Shown: piece after piece, positions 1-5,559 of the stretch | How positions within the stretch are numbered: the first letter of the stretch is position 1 | Layout of the letters: every line of letters starts with the position of its first letter | From: Clostridia bacterium | Lineage (GTDB): Bacteria; Bacillota; Clostridia; Christensenellales; Borkfalkiaceae | Reading direction: 5' to 3' | NCBI GenBank assembly: GCA_900770685.1 | Contig: CAAGLC010000062.1 | Span: forward strand, 1 to 5,559 | Length of the DNA: 5,559 bases | Position numbers and translations under genes: made by a program | The notes under the pieces: generated by a model | What the model was told of the DNA's origin: nothing | The model's input: only the letters and a program-made list of their open reading frames with translations | Databases searched by the model: none

Positions 1-1505
1 ACTATCTTATACTTTGATTTCTTATCTTTCTTCGGAAGCCTTTTTTCAATCGCGTTAAATATGGGTTCTCTAAACTTTACAATTACGCCCACGAGTATTA
101 GCGCAACGAAACCACATATTATTAAAACAATTGTCAAGTCAGATAAGGTTATAAGTTTAACCTTCTTCCACATTTCATTTACCCTTTCAAGATCGTCCCC
201 TGAAAAGTTTTGCATAACTGCGCACCTTGCAATTACTTCCTCTGTTGGATATTGCGCGTTAAACATATCTACTAATAAATCTTCAACTCTAATTAGATAT
301 TTATCGCCAACGTATCCCGGCTCAAAGAAATAACTTAAGTCAAAAATATTAGTTCCATCTTCCGAATCGTACGATTCTAAAACGTAATCGAAAACTTCAC
401 TTCCAGCAACGCAACTAGTATATCCCGTATAGTCCATATTTAATACGGCAACGTCGGGTCTTGAAATAAAATCTAAAAACTTAATGGCGTTATCGTAATT
501 TGCGTTTTTAGTCATAACGTAACCGTCAAACCAAATATTCGATCCCTCTTCGGGTACTGCAAAACCGAGATAAAGCGCGTCGTCTTTAAGTTCTCCGTCG
601 GCGTCGAATAATCCTTCGTCTATCGAACAAACGGCGTCTCCACTCCAAGCGACGTTAACGTCTATTTTTCCGGACAATAAATCGTTTTTACCTGCGTCAA
701 CTTCAAAGCCGTATAGGTTGTTCTTTAAATCTAAAAGCGCTTTTTCTACTTTGTTTACGCTTTCAGCGTCGGTACGGTTAAATATTTCAGTAAGTTTAGC
801 GTTATACTCTTCCCTACTTCCACCAGCCAAATATTCCGCCTTTGCCGTTAACAATTCTTCTTCGTAAACGTATGCAAGGGCCATAAAATAGGAATCCCTT
901 ATACTGTCTTTAATAGTAACTCTATCGGTAAATTGAGTCCAAATATTGCCCCACCTCGACAATTGCTCAGCCGTAATTTCTTCGCCTTTTGGAGTGAATT
1001 TATTATAAATTAACCCTATCGTTCCCCACATATATCCTACGGCGTAAGACGTGCTTTCATCTTGGGTCATAAAATATACTTGCTCTTGATCTTTTTCAAC
1101 GCTTATACCCTTAAAAACCGACTTAATATACGACGAGCCGTACTCCTTAAAATTTTCGGGAGTATCAAAAGATCTTATCATATCTTCGGAAATTAACTTC
1201 ATTATCATATATTCCGAAGGGCACATAAGGTCGCAAGCGTACGGGTCTTTGATTAGTTCGTTATACATATCCTCGTTGGTCGCAAAAGTAACGTAATTGA
1301 CCTCTATGCCCGTTTCTTCCTTGAACATATCTAAAACGCCCAACTCGGTTTCGTCTTCCGCCTCGTGAATATAGTCTTCAACCGAAAAAACGGTTATTAC
1401 TTCTTGCTCTGCATATGCGGTAATCGCTGAAACGGGAAGCATGGGTGTGATTAAAAATAGCGCAACTAAAACTAAACAAGAAATTCTTTTTACAATACTT
1501 TTCAT
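1..1505 (-). CDS. potD: Spermidine/putrescine-type ABC transporter substrate-binding protein PotD, membrane-anchored (3' end outside window)
   Basis: The frame is open from an ATG at 1505 to the left edge (501 full codons, no stop), so the C-terminal end is missing. It is the extracytoplasmic ligand-binding subunit of the PotABCD importer. Residues 1-32 form a Sec signal peptide ending in AYA, with no lipobox Cys. The bilobed PotD fold follows: the ETGIEV segment (64-69), DLMCPSEY (92-99), WGTIGLIYN (160-168), DSIRDSYFMAL (200-210), AWSGDA (286-291), and NIWFDGYVM (323-331) followed by SRPDVA (348-353). W287, W325 and D327 fall where E. coli PotD has the ligand-binding W229, W255 and D257; Y45 matches Y37, but W34 is replaced by V42. 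Residues about 212-250 look like an insertion relative to E. coli. A single transmembrane helix (457-476) with a Lys/Arg-rich tail follows. The start directly abuts the potC stop, with GAGGTG 6 nt upstream. Family assignment is firm; the exact ligand (spermidine, putrescine or other) is not shown. Confidence 0.93.
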   Translation of the reverse strand, partial: MKSIVKRISCLVLVALFLITPMLPVSAITAYAEQEVITVFSVEDYIHEAEDETELGVLDMFKEETGIEVNYVTFATNEDMYNELIKDPYACDLMCPSEYMIMKLISEDMIRSFDTPENFKEYGSSYIKSVFKGISVEKDQEQVYFMTQDESTSYAVGYMWGTIGLIYNKFTPKGEEITAEQLSRWGNIWTQFTDRVTIKDSIRDSYFMALAYVYEEELLTAKAEYLAGGSREEYNAKLTEIFNRTDAESVNKVEKALLDLKNNLYGFEVDAGKNDLLSGKIDVNVAWSGDAVCSIDEGLFDADGELKDDALYLGFAVPEEGSNIWFDGYVMTKNANYDNAIKFLDFISRPDVAVLNMDYTGYTSCVAGSEVFDYVLESYDSEDGTNIFDLSYFFEPGYVGDKYLIRVEDLLVDMFNAQYPTEEVIARCAVMQNFSGDDLERVNEMWKKVKLITLSDLTIVLIICGFVALILVGVIVKFREPIFNAIEKRLPKKDKKSKYKI

Positions 1506-2300
1506 CTACGCCACCTCTTTCTTTCCCTTTCTTGAAGAGCCTAAGTTCATAATAACGACGACGATAACCGTCAACAAAAAGATTATTGTGGTTAACGCTC
1601 TATAAACGGGAATTCTCTCGGTTGCTTTATCGGTAGTTAAGGCAATTGCTTTATATACGGCGGTACTAATCGTATCGTAATTTAATGGAGATAACGTTGC
1701 AGTTATAATGTAATCGTCTAAAGATAAAGTGATTGCTAGCATAAAACCAGACAATATACCCGGTAAGATTTCCGGTAAAATAACCTTAAATAACGCCTGA
1801 GTGGGAGTTGCTCCCAAATCTAACGCCGCCTCGTATAAACTTCCGTCCATTTGCTTTAACTTTGGCATTACCGACAAAACGACGAACGGCGTAGTTAATA
1901 TGACGTGACCGACGTAAAGACCAAAAATCGATCTATGTGAAACGCTGAGCGCCATAAACAACATTACTAAAGCGCAAGCCGTTACGACTTCTGAATTAAC
2001 AACTGGAATTTGCGATACTCCCCTAACGGTTTTACCTAGTTTACCCTTACTATAAAAAATACCAATCGCGCCCAAAGTTCCTAATACGGTTGCTATTAAA
2101 GAAGAAACTAACGCCAACACCACCGTGTTAACGACTACGTCTTTAATTTCACCTAATTTTGAATACCATCTAAAAGAAAATCCTTCAAAATTACCTATGG
2201 TTTTACCGGTGTTAAAACTGTATACTACGAGTAATAAAATCGGAATATAAACGAACGCAAGAACTAACAACACGTAGCCGATTGACAAAACTTTTTTCAT
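1506..2300 (-). CDS. potC: Spermidine/putrescine-type ABC transporter permease PotC
   Basis: 264 residues, the usual PotC length. It is one of the two membrane subunits of the importer and pairs with PotB. About six hydrophobic segments are visible (roughly 7-28, 56-80, 104-120, 125-146, 178-202, 236-253). The cytoplasmic EAA loop that docks on the ATPase is intact: E157-A158-A159, G163, and L175-P176 in the segment YEAALDLGATP...ILPEI. The motif SLDDY after the loop is typical of PotC. The short C-terminus is basic (SSRKGKK). The ATG at 2300 shares its A with the potB TAA stop (TAATG), which suggests translational coupling; a G-rich site (AAGGGGGA) lies about 11 nt upstream, longer than ideal. 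The last codons contain the ribosome binding site of potD. No truncation or missing motif is seen. Confidence 0.95.
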   Translation of the reverse strand: MKKVLSIGYVLLVLAFVYIPILLLVVYSFNTGKTIGNFEGFSFRWYSKLGEIKDVVVNTVVLALVSSLIATVLGTLGAIGIFYSKGKLGKTVRGVSQIPVVNSEVVTACALVMLFMALSVSHRSIFGLYVGHVILTTPFVVLSVMPKLKQMDGSLYEAALDLGATPTQALFKVILPEILPGILSGFMLAITLSLDDYIITATLSPLNYDTISTAVYKAIALTTDKATERIPVYRALTTIIFLLTVIVVVIMNLGSSRKGKKEVA

Positions 2301-3160
2301 TATAAATTCGTCCCCCTTGCGTTTTCTTCATTTTTAAACCCACCGGTAACTAGCATAGTAACGAACATTATCACTAACATTACTAGCGAAATAGTCGCTC
2401 CACCATGCACGTCCGATAACGTGCCTCCTTCTCCTAGGAAGCACCAAGCGATTAATTTTCCGATAACCGTAAAGCCTGTACTTCCACTAAACGTATCGGT
2501 AACCACGTAACAACTCATAACCGGAAGAAAAACCATCATTGCTCCGCTTATTATACCCGGAGAAGATAACGGCAAAGTTATTTTTGTGAATACTCTCACC
2601 TTTCCAGCCCCAAGATCAGACGCGGCTTCTTCCAAGCTCTTATCCATTTTAATTAACGTTGAATATATAGGCAAAATCATAAACGGCAAGAAATCGTAAG
2701 TTAATCCGATTAAACTTGCGACGTTTCCAAGTGGTAAATTGATAAGCGACAAAAGTTCTTTCATTGCCATTGCTCTTAAAACGAAATTTATCCACATTGG
2801 AGTTATAAAAAGCAATAAGAATATCATTGCTAAATTGCCTTTCATTTTTGATAAAATATACGCAACTGGATATGCGATCAATAGGCATATTAAAGTTACT
2901 GCAAACGCAACCATAACGCTTATCATTAGCGTTGAAAGTTTTGTTACGTCTCCAAAAAAAGATATAAAATTAGATAAAGTTAAACTACCGTCTTCTCCAA
3001 CGAAGGCGTAATAAACGACTAAAAATAGTGGAATTACTACGAACAACGCCAAAAACAATGCATACGGTATGCAAAGCTGACTGCGTGAAAAATTTAAGAG
3101 CCTTTTACCCTTAATTTTTCTCGCATAGGCTTGTCTTTCAATTAACGCGCCTTTTCTCAT
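2300..3160 (-). CDS. potB: Spermidine/putrescine-type ABC transporter permease PotB
   Basis: 286 residues, normal for PotB. It is the second membrane subunit, forming the translocation pore with PotC. A basic N-terminal tail (about 1-25, rich in Lys/Arg) precedes about six hydrophobic segments (roughly 32-53, 77-104, 110-133, 149-170, 201-222, 255-273). The EAA loop is complete: E178-A179-A180, G184, and L196-P197 in EEAASDLGAGKV...ITLPLS. The features that separate PotB from PotC here are the gene order, the basic N-terminus and the segment TPMWINFVLRAMA (120-132), which is characteristic of the PotB/PotH side. The ATG at 3160 is well supported: AGGAG sits 8 nt upstream, inside the end of potA, and the start overlaps the potA TGA by 4 nt (ATGA). 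Its stop overlaps the potC start by 1 nt. Confidence 0.95.
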   Translation of the reverse strand: MRKGALIERQAYARKIKGKRLLNFSRSQLCIPYALFLALFVVIPLFLVVYYAFVGEDGSLTLSNFISFFGDVTKLSTLMISVMVAFAVTLICLLIAYPVAYILSKMKGNLAMIFLLLFITPMWINFVLRAMAMKELLSLINLPLGNVASLIGLTYDFLPFMILPIYSTLIKMDKSLEEAASDLGAGKVRVFTKITLPLSSPGIISGAMMVFLPVMSCYVVTDTFSGSTGFTVIGKLIAWCFLGEGGTLSDVHGGATISLVMLVIMFVTMLVTGGFKNEENARGTNL

Positions 3161-4671
3161 CTTTTGATCTCCTGCTTTAAGGAAATTTTGATTTTTTCTT
3201 TAGGAATTATTACCGAAACTCTATCGTTTTCGTTCCACGTATCTTCAGTATCGAAGACGTAATCTTCTTCGTTTTCGTCAGTTCTTACTATTAATTGATA
3301 GTGGTCGCCTTTATATATAATCGAAACGATATTACCAACTGCTCCACCAACTTCAAAATCGTCTGAAATTTCAATATCCTTAAGCCCTACTTCAACGTTA
3401 ACGTCAACGTCGGTTAAATCAATCTTTTCGCCTTCGGCAGTTATCAAATACCCTTCTTCATCTACAAAAGAGCCTGGATAAAGCATAGTAACGTCACAAT
3501 CAAATTCTCCGTCTCCAAATACTACGGTATTCTTTTTAGTAATATATCCCTCGTACTTGTTTGAAGAAAATTCTTTCTCCATTATGTGAATATTATCGGG
3601 TTCAATCTTGATTGAAACCTTTTCTCCAACCTTTCTCTCAACTGTAGATTGAATTACTACTTCCGACTTACCAACCATCATTACCATCTCGTAATGAACG
3701 CCCTTAAATATTGAACTTACAATTTTTCCGTTTACTTGTCCTTCACCCTCGTCAAGAAGTACAACGTCCTCCGGTCTAACGACTATATCGACTTTTTCGT
3801 TCTTGGGAAAATCATCTACGCAATCAAAAACTTTACCAATAAATCTAACCTTTTTATCCCCTGCCATCGTGCCGGAAAAAATATTACTCTCTCCGATAAA
3901 GTTAGCGACGAAAGAGTTTTTAGGCTCGTTATAAATATCGGTGGGAGTGCCTATTTGTTGAATTACGCCGTCTTTCATAACCAAAATCGTATCGCTCATT
4001 GTTAACGCTTCTTCTTGGTCGTGAGTTACGTATATAAAGGTTATGCCGAGTTTTTTGTGCATTTCCTTTAACTCCAATTGCATATCCTTTCTCATCTTTA
4101 AATCAAGCGCTCCTAAAGGTTCGTCTAAAAGAAGAATTTCAGGCTCGTTTACTAGCGCTCTCGCTATTGCTACCCTTTGTTGTTGTCCACCGGATAACGT
4201 TGAAACGCTTCTTTTTTCAAAGCCTTCAAGGTCAACCATCTTTAAGACCTTTTCAACCTTTGCGTTGATTTCTTTCTTTGATAATTTTTCTATTTTATCA
4301 AAACGCTTTCCGTTACAATCTTCGTAAGTAATTTTATATTTCTTTAGTTTTAAGCCAAACGCTATGTTTTCATACACGTTAAGATGCGGAAATAACGCGT
4401 AACGCTGGAACACCGTGTTGATTGGACGTTGGTTAGGCGGTAAAGCCGATATATCTTTACCCTTAAATAATATCTTCCCACTAGTTGGCTTATCAAATCC
4501 CGCAATCATCCTAAGAGTAGTGGTTTTTCCACAACCGGACGGGCCCAAGAAGGTTACAAACTCCCCTCTTCTAACGTAAAAGTTAAAATCGTCAACGGCA
4601 ACTACCCCGTCGGCAAAAGTGCGGTTAACGTTTACTAATTCTATTATTTTTTCATTGGTTTCTATCGCCAT
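3157..4671 (-). CDS. potA: Spermidine/putrescine-type ABC transporter ATPase PotA with extended C-terminal regulatory region
   Basis: 504 residues against about 350-380 for most PotA proteins (E. coli 378). It is the cytoplasmic ATP-hydrolysing subunit that works as a dimer beneath PotB/PotC. All ABC motifs are intact: Walker A GPSGCGKTT (43-51), Q-loop Q89 in VFQRYALFPH, signature LSGGQQQR (159-166), Walker B ILLLDEP with D183 and E184, D-loop ALD (188-190), and switch H218. About 18 extra residues (111-128) sit between AFGLKLK and the helical subdomain. After residue 260 comes a TOBE/OB-type regulatory module with RPEDV (299-303) and GKIVSSIFKGVHYEMVM (315-331); a second, similar block ends in GNIVSIIYKGDHYQLIV (446-462) and accounts for the extra length. 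The ATG at 4671 follows AAGGAG (11 nt) and AAAGGA (about 5 nt). The gene begins 19 nt after the regulator and overlaps potB by 4 nt. Confidence 0.96.
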   Translation of the reverse strand: MAIETNEKIIELVNVNRTFADGVVAVDDFNFYVRRGEFVTFLGPSGCGKTTTLRMIAGFDKPTSGKILFKGKDISALPPNQRPINTVFQRYALFPHLNVYENIAFGLKLKKYKITYEDCNGKRFDKIEKLSKKEINAKVEKVLKMVDLEGFEKRSVSTLSGGQQQRVAIARALVNEPEILLLDEPLGALDLKMRKDMQLELKEMHKKLGITFIYVTHDQEEALTMSDTILVMKDGVIQQIGTPTDIYNEPKNSFVANFIGESNIFSGTMAGDKKVRFIGKVFDCVDDFPKNEKVDIVVRPEDVVLLDEGEGQVNGKIVSSIFKGVHYEMVMMVGKSEVVIQSTVERKVGEKVSIKIEPDNIHIMEKEFSSNKYEGYITKKNTVVFGDGEFDCDVTMLYPGSFVDEEGYLITAEGEKIDLTDVDVNVEVGLKDIEISDDFEVGGAVGNIVSIIYKGDHYQLIVRTDENEEDYVFDTEDTWNENDRVSVIIPKEKIKISLKQEIKR

Positions 4672-4690
4672 AATTTTCCTTTCTCCTTAA

Positions 4691-5227
4691 CTAAAATGAC
4701 GGTGGTGTTGACACCCAAATAAATTCGGCTTCATGTTTGCCTTGGTTGCATATTCTATGCACTACGTTTGATTTATAATAAAAACTTTCGCCTTTTCTTA
4801 CTTTGACCTTTCGTTTACCTAATATTAGCACGATTTCTCCCCTTAAAACGTACCCGAATTCTTCACCTTCGTGCGGTACGTCTTCATCAGTCGCGCAATC
4901 TGGCATAAGATTTAATTTTATAGGTTCCATCTCGTTTTTTTGCGCGTTCGGAACTAGCCAATTTATTACGTATTCTTCAGTACTTTTCTCAATAAAATCG
5001 TTTTTGTTAAAACTAACCTTTGCGTTCGTTCCTATATCGGAAAAAAACTCTTTCAAATCCGTTCCAAGCGCCGACAAAATATCTATCAACGTCGCTATCG
5101 ACGGGCTAGTTAAATCATTTTCTATTTGCGATATATACCCTTTAGTCAGTTCGCACCTATCCGCCAGTTCGTTTTGAGTTAGGTTGCAAAACAACCTTAG
5201 ATTTTTTATCTTTTTACCTATTTCCAT
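4691..5227 (-). CDS. XRE-family HTH regulator with C-terminal cupin domain (PuuR-like), probable operon repressor
   Basis: 178 residues, the usual size for HTH-cupin regulators. Residues about 5-60 form an XRE/HTH_3 domain (LTQNELADRCELTKGYISQIE, 16-36, carries the helix-turn-helix; P42-S43-I44-A45-T46-L47 follows as in the family). A short linker leads to a cupin_2 barrel: motif 1 is H119-E-G-E-E-F-G-Y-V-L-R-G-E (119-131) and motif 2 is F149-Y-Y-K-S-N-V-V-H157. Regulators of this build (E. coli PuuR is one) often accompany polyamine uptake or breakdown genes and bind a small ligand in the cupin pocket. It is the first gene of the operon, 19 nt before potA, and its own promoter is followed by two palindromic boxes, so negative autoregulation is inferred. 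The ATG at 5227 has AAGGGG 5 nt upstream. The ligand is unknown; polyamine sensing rests on context. Confidence 0.9.
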   Translation of the reverse strand: MEIGKKIKNLRLFCNLTQNELADRCELTKGYISQIENDLTSPSIATLIDILSALGTDLKEFFSDIGTNAKVSFNKNDFIEKSTEEYVINWLVPNAQKNEMEPIKLNLMPDCATDEDVPHEGEEFGYVLRGEIVLILGKRKVKVRKGESFYYKSNVVHRICNQGKHEAEFIWVSTPPSF

Positions 5228-5248
5228 TATTGCCCCTTTTTTTTCTTA

Positions 5249-5289
5249 GGTTTAGCAAAGTCTAACAAAAAGTTTAATAAAGTTAAACT
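5249..5289 (-). promoter_or_regulatory. Two tandem 19-bp palindromic boxes, candidate operators for the XRE-cupin regulator
   Basis: On the minus strand, box 1 (5289-5271) is AGTTTAACTTTATTAAACT, with perfect 7-bp inverted arms around a 5-bp centre. Box 2 (5267-5249) is TGTTAGACTTTGCTAAACC and matches box 1 at 13 of 19 positions, with a weaker palindrome. The two start 22 bp apart, close to two helical turns, so two dimers could sit on the same face of the DNA. They lie just downstream of the predicted start site (about 5297), where a bound repressor would block the polymerase. That the adjacent XRE protein is the binder is inferred. Confidence 0.65.
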
Positions 5290-5303
5290 CAATAACGCAA
5301 AAT

Positions 5304-5332
5304 ATTATATAAAATTGAAAAACAAATGTCAA
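5304..5332 (-). promoter_or_regulatory. Consensus sigma-A promoter of the regulator-potABCD operon
   Basis: On the minus strand, TTGACA (5332-5327) and TATAAT (5309-5304) are separated by exactly 17 bp, a perfect match to the housekeeping consensus. Transcription would start near 5297, giving a leader of about 70 nt before the regulator ATG. No other promoter is evident before potA, potB, potC or potD, so this one probably serves the whole operon. Confidence 0.85.
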
Positions 5333-5342
5333 TTATTTTTAA

Positions 5343-5447
5343 CTAATTTTTTATATTTTTTTCGCTAGTTTTTTCATCATAAAATTCTTTAGCGTTTTTA
5401 CCAATTATTTTGAACTTCTCGGCTAAAATTTTTGACTTTTTTTTCAT
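5343..5447 (-). CDS. Questionable 34-codon lysine-rich small ORF in the divergent intergenic region
   Basis: An ATG at 5447 opens 34 codons ending in TAG at 5343. The predicted peptide starts MKKKSKILAEKFKIIGKNAK and is rich in Lys, with no hydrophobic segment and no recognisable motif. Against it: no Shine-Dalgarno sequence precedes the ATG, no matching promoter lies upstream on this strand, and its first codons overlap the -35 element of the opposite promoter. A run of this length is not surprising by chance in such AT-rich DNA. It is listed because it fills much of the gap between the two promoters; I regard it as more likely non-coding. Confidence 0.15.
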   Translation of the reverse strand: MKKKSKILAEKFKIIGKNAKEFYDEKTSEKNIKN

Positions 5448-5460
5448 TAGATATTATAAT
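5432..5460 (+). promoter_or_regulatory. Sigma-A promoter of the rightward YgjV-like gene
   Basis: TTGACT (5432-5437) and TATAAT (5455-5460) are spaced 17 bp apart, one mismatch from consensus. The start site would be near 5467, leaving a leader of about 18 nt before the ATG at 5485. It is divergent from the operon promoter and about 100 bp from it; neither palindromic box lies near it. Confidence 0.75.
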
Positions 5461-5484
5461 GTATTTCGTTAAGTTAGGAGTATT

Positions 5485-5559
5485 ATGATAGATATTATCG
5501 CGCAAATTATAGGCTTTATAGGCTTGTTTTTTATGATTATTTCCGTGCAGTTTAATTCT
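5485..5559 (+). CDS. Probable YgjV-family inner membrane protein, N-terminal fragment (3' end outside window)
   Basis: Only 25 codons are visible before the right edge. The peptide begins MIDIIAQIIGFIGLFFMIIS and continues VQFNS: a first transmembrane helix starting with the A-Q-I-I-G-F-I-G pattern and ending at a polar Q-x-N/K-S stretch, which recalls the start of YgjV-family small multi-spanning membrane proteins. The function of that family is not established. The start is supported by AGGAG at 5476-5480, 4 nt before the ATG, and by a near-consensus promoter just upstream. The gene is divergent from the pot operon, and nothing here shows a functional link. With so little sequence, another small membrane protein is possible. 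Confidence 0.6.
   Translation, partial: MIDIIAQIIGFIGLFFMIISVQFNS

Noticed and set aside
61..333. 90-codon plus-strand reading frame
   Set aside because: It lies antisense within potD, whose frame has clear homology throughout; it has no ribosome binding site and no recognisable protein features.
1467..1505. Cys10 of PotD as a lipoprotein attachment site
   Set aside because: The residues before it are R-I-S and the hydrophobic stretch comes after the Cys, the reverse of a lipobox; the AYA site at 30-32 fits ordinary signal peptidase better.
2649..2888. 79-codon minus-strand reading frame
   Set aside because: It lies in another frame wholly inside potB, which has intact permease motifs on the same strand.
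2739..5177. Plus-strand reading frames opposite potB, potA and the regulator gene (2739-3011, 3736-4005, 4043-4327, 4803-5177)
   Set aside because: All are antisense shadows of well-supported genes, with low-complexity, Ser/Phe/Lys-rich translations and no start signals.
5228..5297. Riboswitch or attenuator in the 70-nt operon leader
   Set aside because: The leader is short and AT-rich, with no stable stem or terminator; its only symmetry is the operator boxes, better explained as DNA binding sites.
5363..5394. Possible terminator hairpin (CGCTA and TAGCG with T-rich flanks)
   Set aside because: The arms are only 5 bp with a 22-nt loop, and it lies between divergent promoters where no transcript needs to end.

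Overview
The window is AT-rich, uses TGA and TAG as stops and TGG for Trp (standard bacterial code), and has strong AGGAG-type ribosome binding sites. Together with a surface substrate-binding protein that carries a membrane anchor, this points to a low-GC Gram-positive bacterium (Bacillota, clostridial or relative). I cannot place it more finely.

Almost all of the window is one minus-strand operon for polyamine-type uptake. Reading from right to left: an XRE/cupin regulator (4691-5227), the ATPase PotA (3157-4671), the permeases PotB (2300-3160) and PotC (1506-2300), and the substrate-binding protein PotD (1-1505, running off the left edge). The junctions are very tight: 19 nt between regulator and potA, a 4-nt ATGA overlap for potA/potB, a 1-nt TAATG overlap for potB/potC, and TAG directly followed by ATG for potC/potD. 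PotD would catch the ligand outside the cell, PotB and PotC form the channel, and two PotA copies drive transport with ATP. The regulator probably senses the same ligand or a metabolite of it and controls its own operon.

The 257-bp gap at 5228-5484 is a divergent control region. It holds a perfect minus-strand sigma-A promoter (TTGACA, 17 bp, TATAAT) for the operon, followed just inside the transcript by two related 19-bp palindromic boxes 22 bp apart, which look like operators for the XRE protein. A second promoter (TTGACT, 17 bp, TATAAT) faces right and drives a gene whose first 25 codons are visible and resemble the YgjV family of small membrane proteins. A 34-codon lysine-rich minus-strand ORF also lies in this gap, but it lacks a ribosome binding site.

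The system itself is known. Its less usual points are a PotA with an apparently duplicated C-terminal regulatory module, a PotD tethered by a C-terminal membrane helix instead of a lipid, a changed aromatic residue in the predicted PotD ligand site, the tandem operator, and a strong next-base effect on codon choice (NAC rather than NAT before G) in the genes checked.
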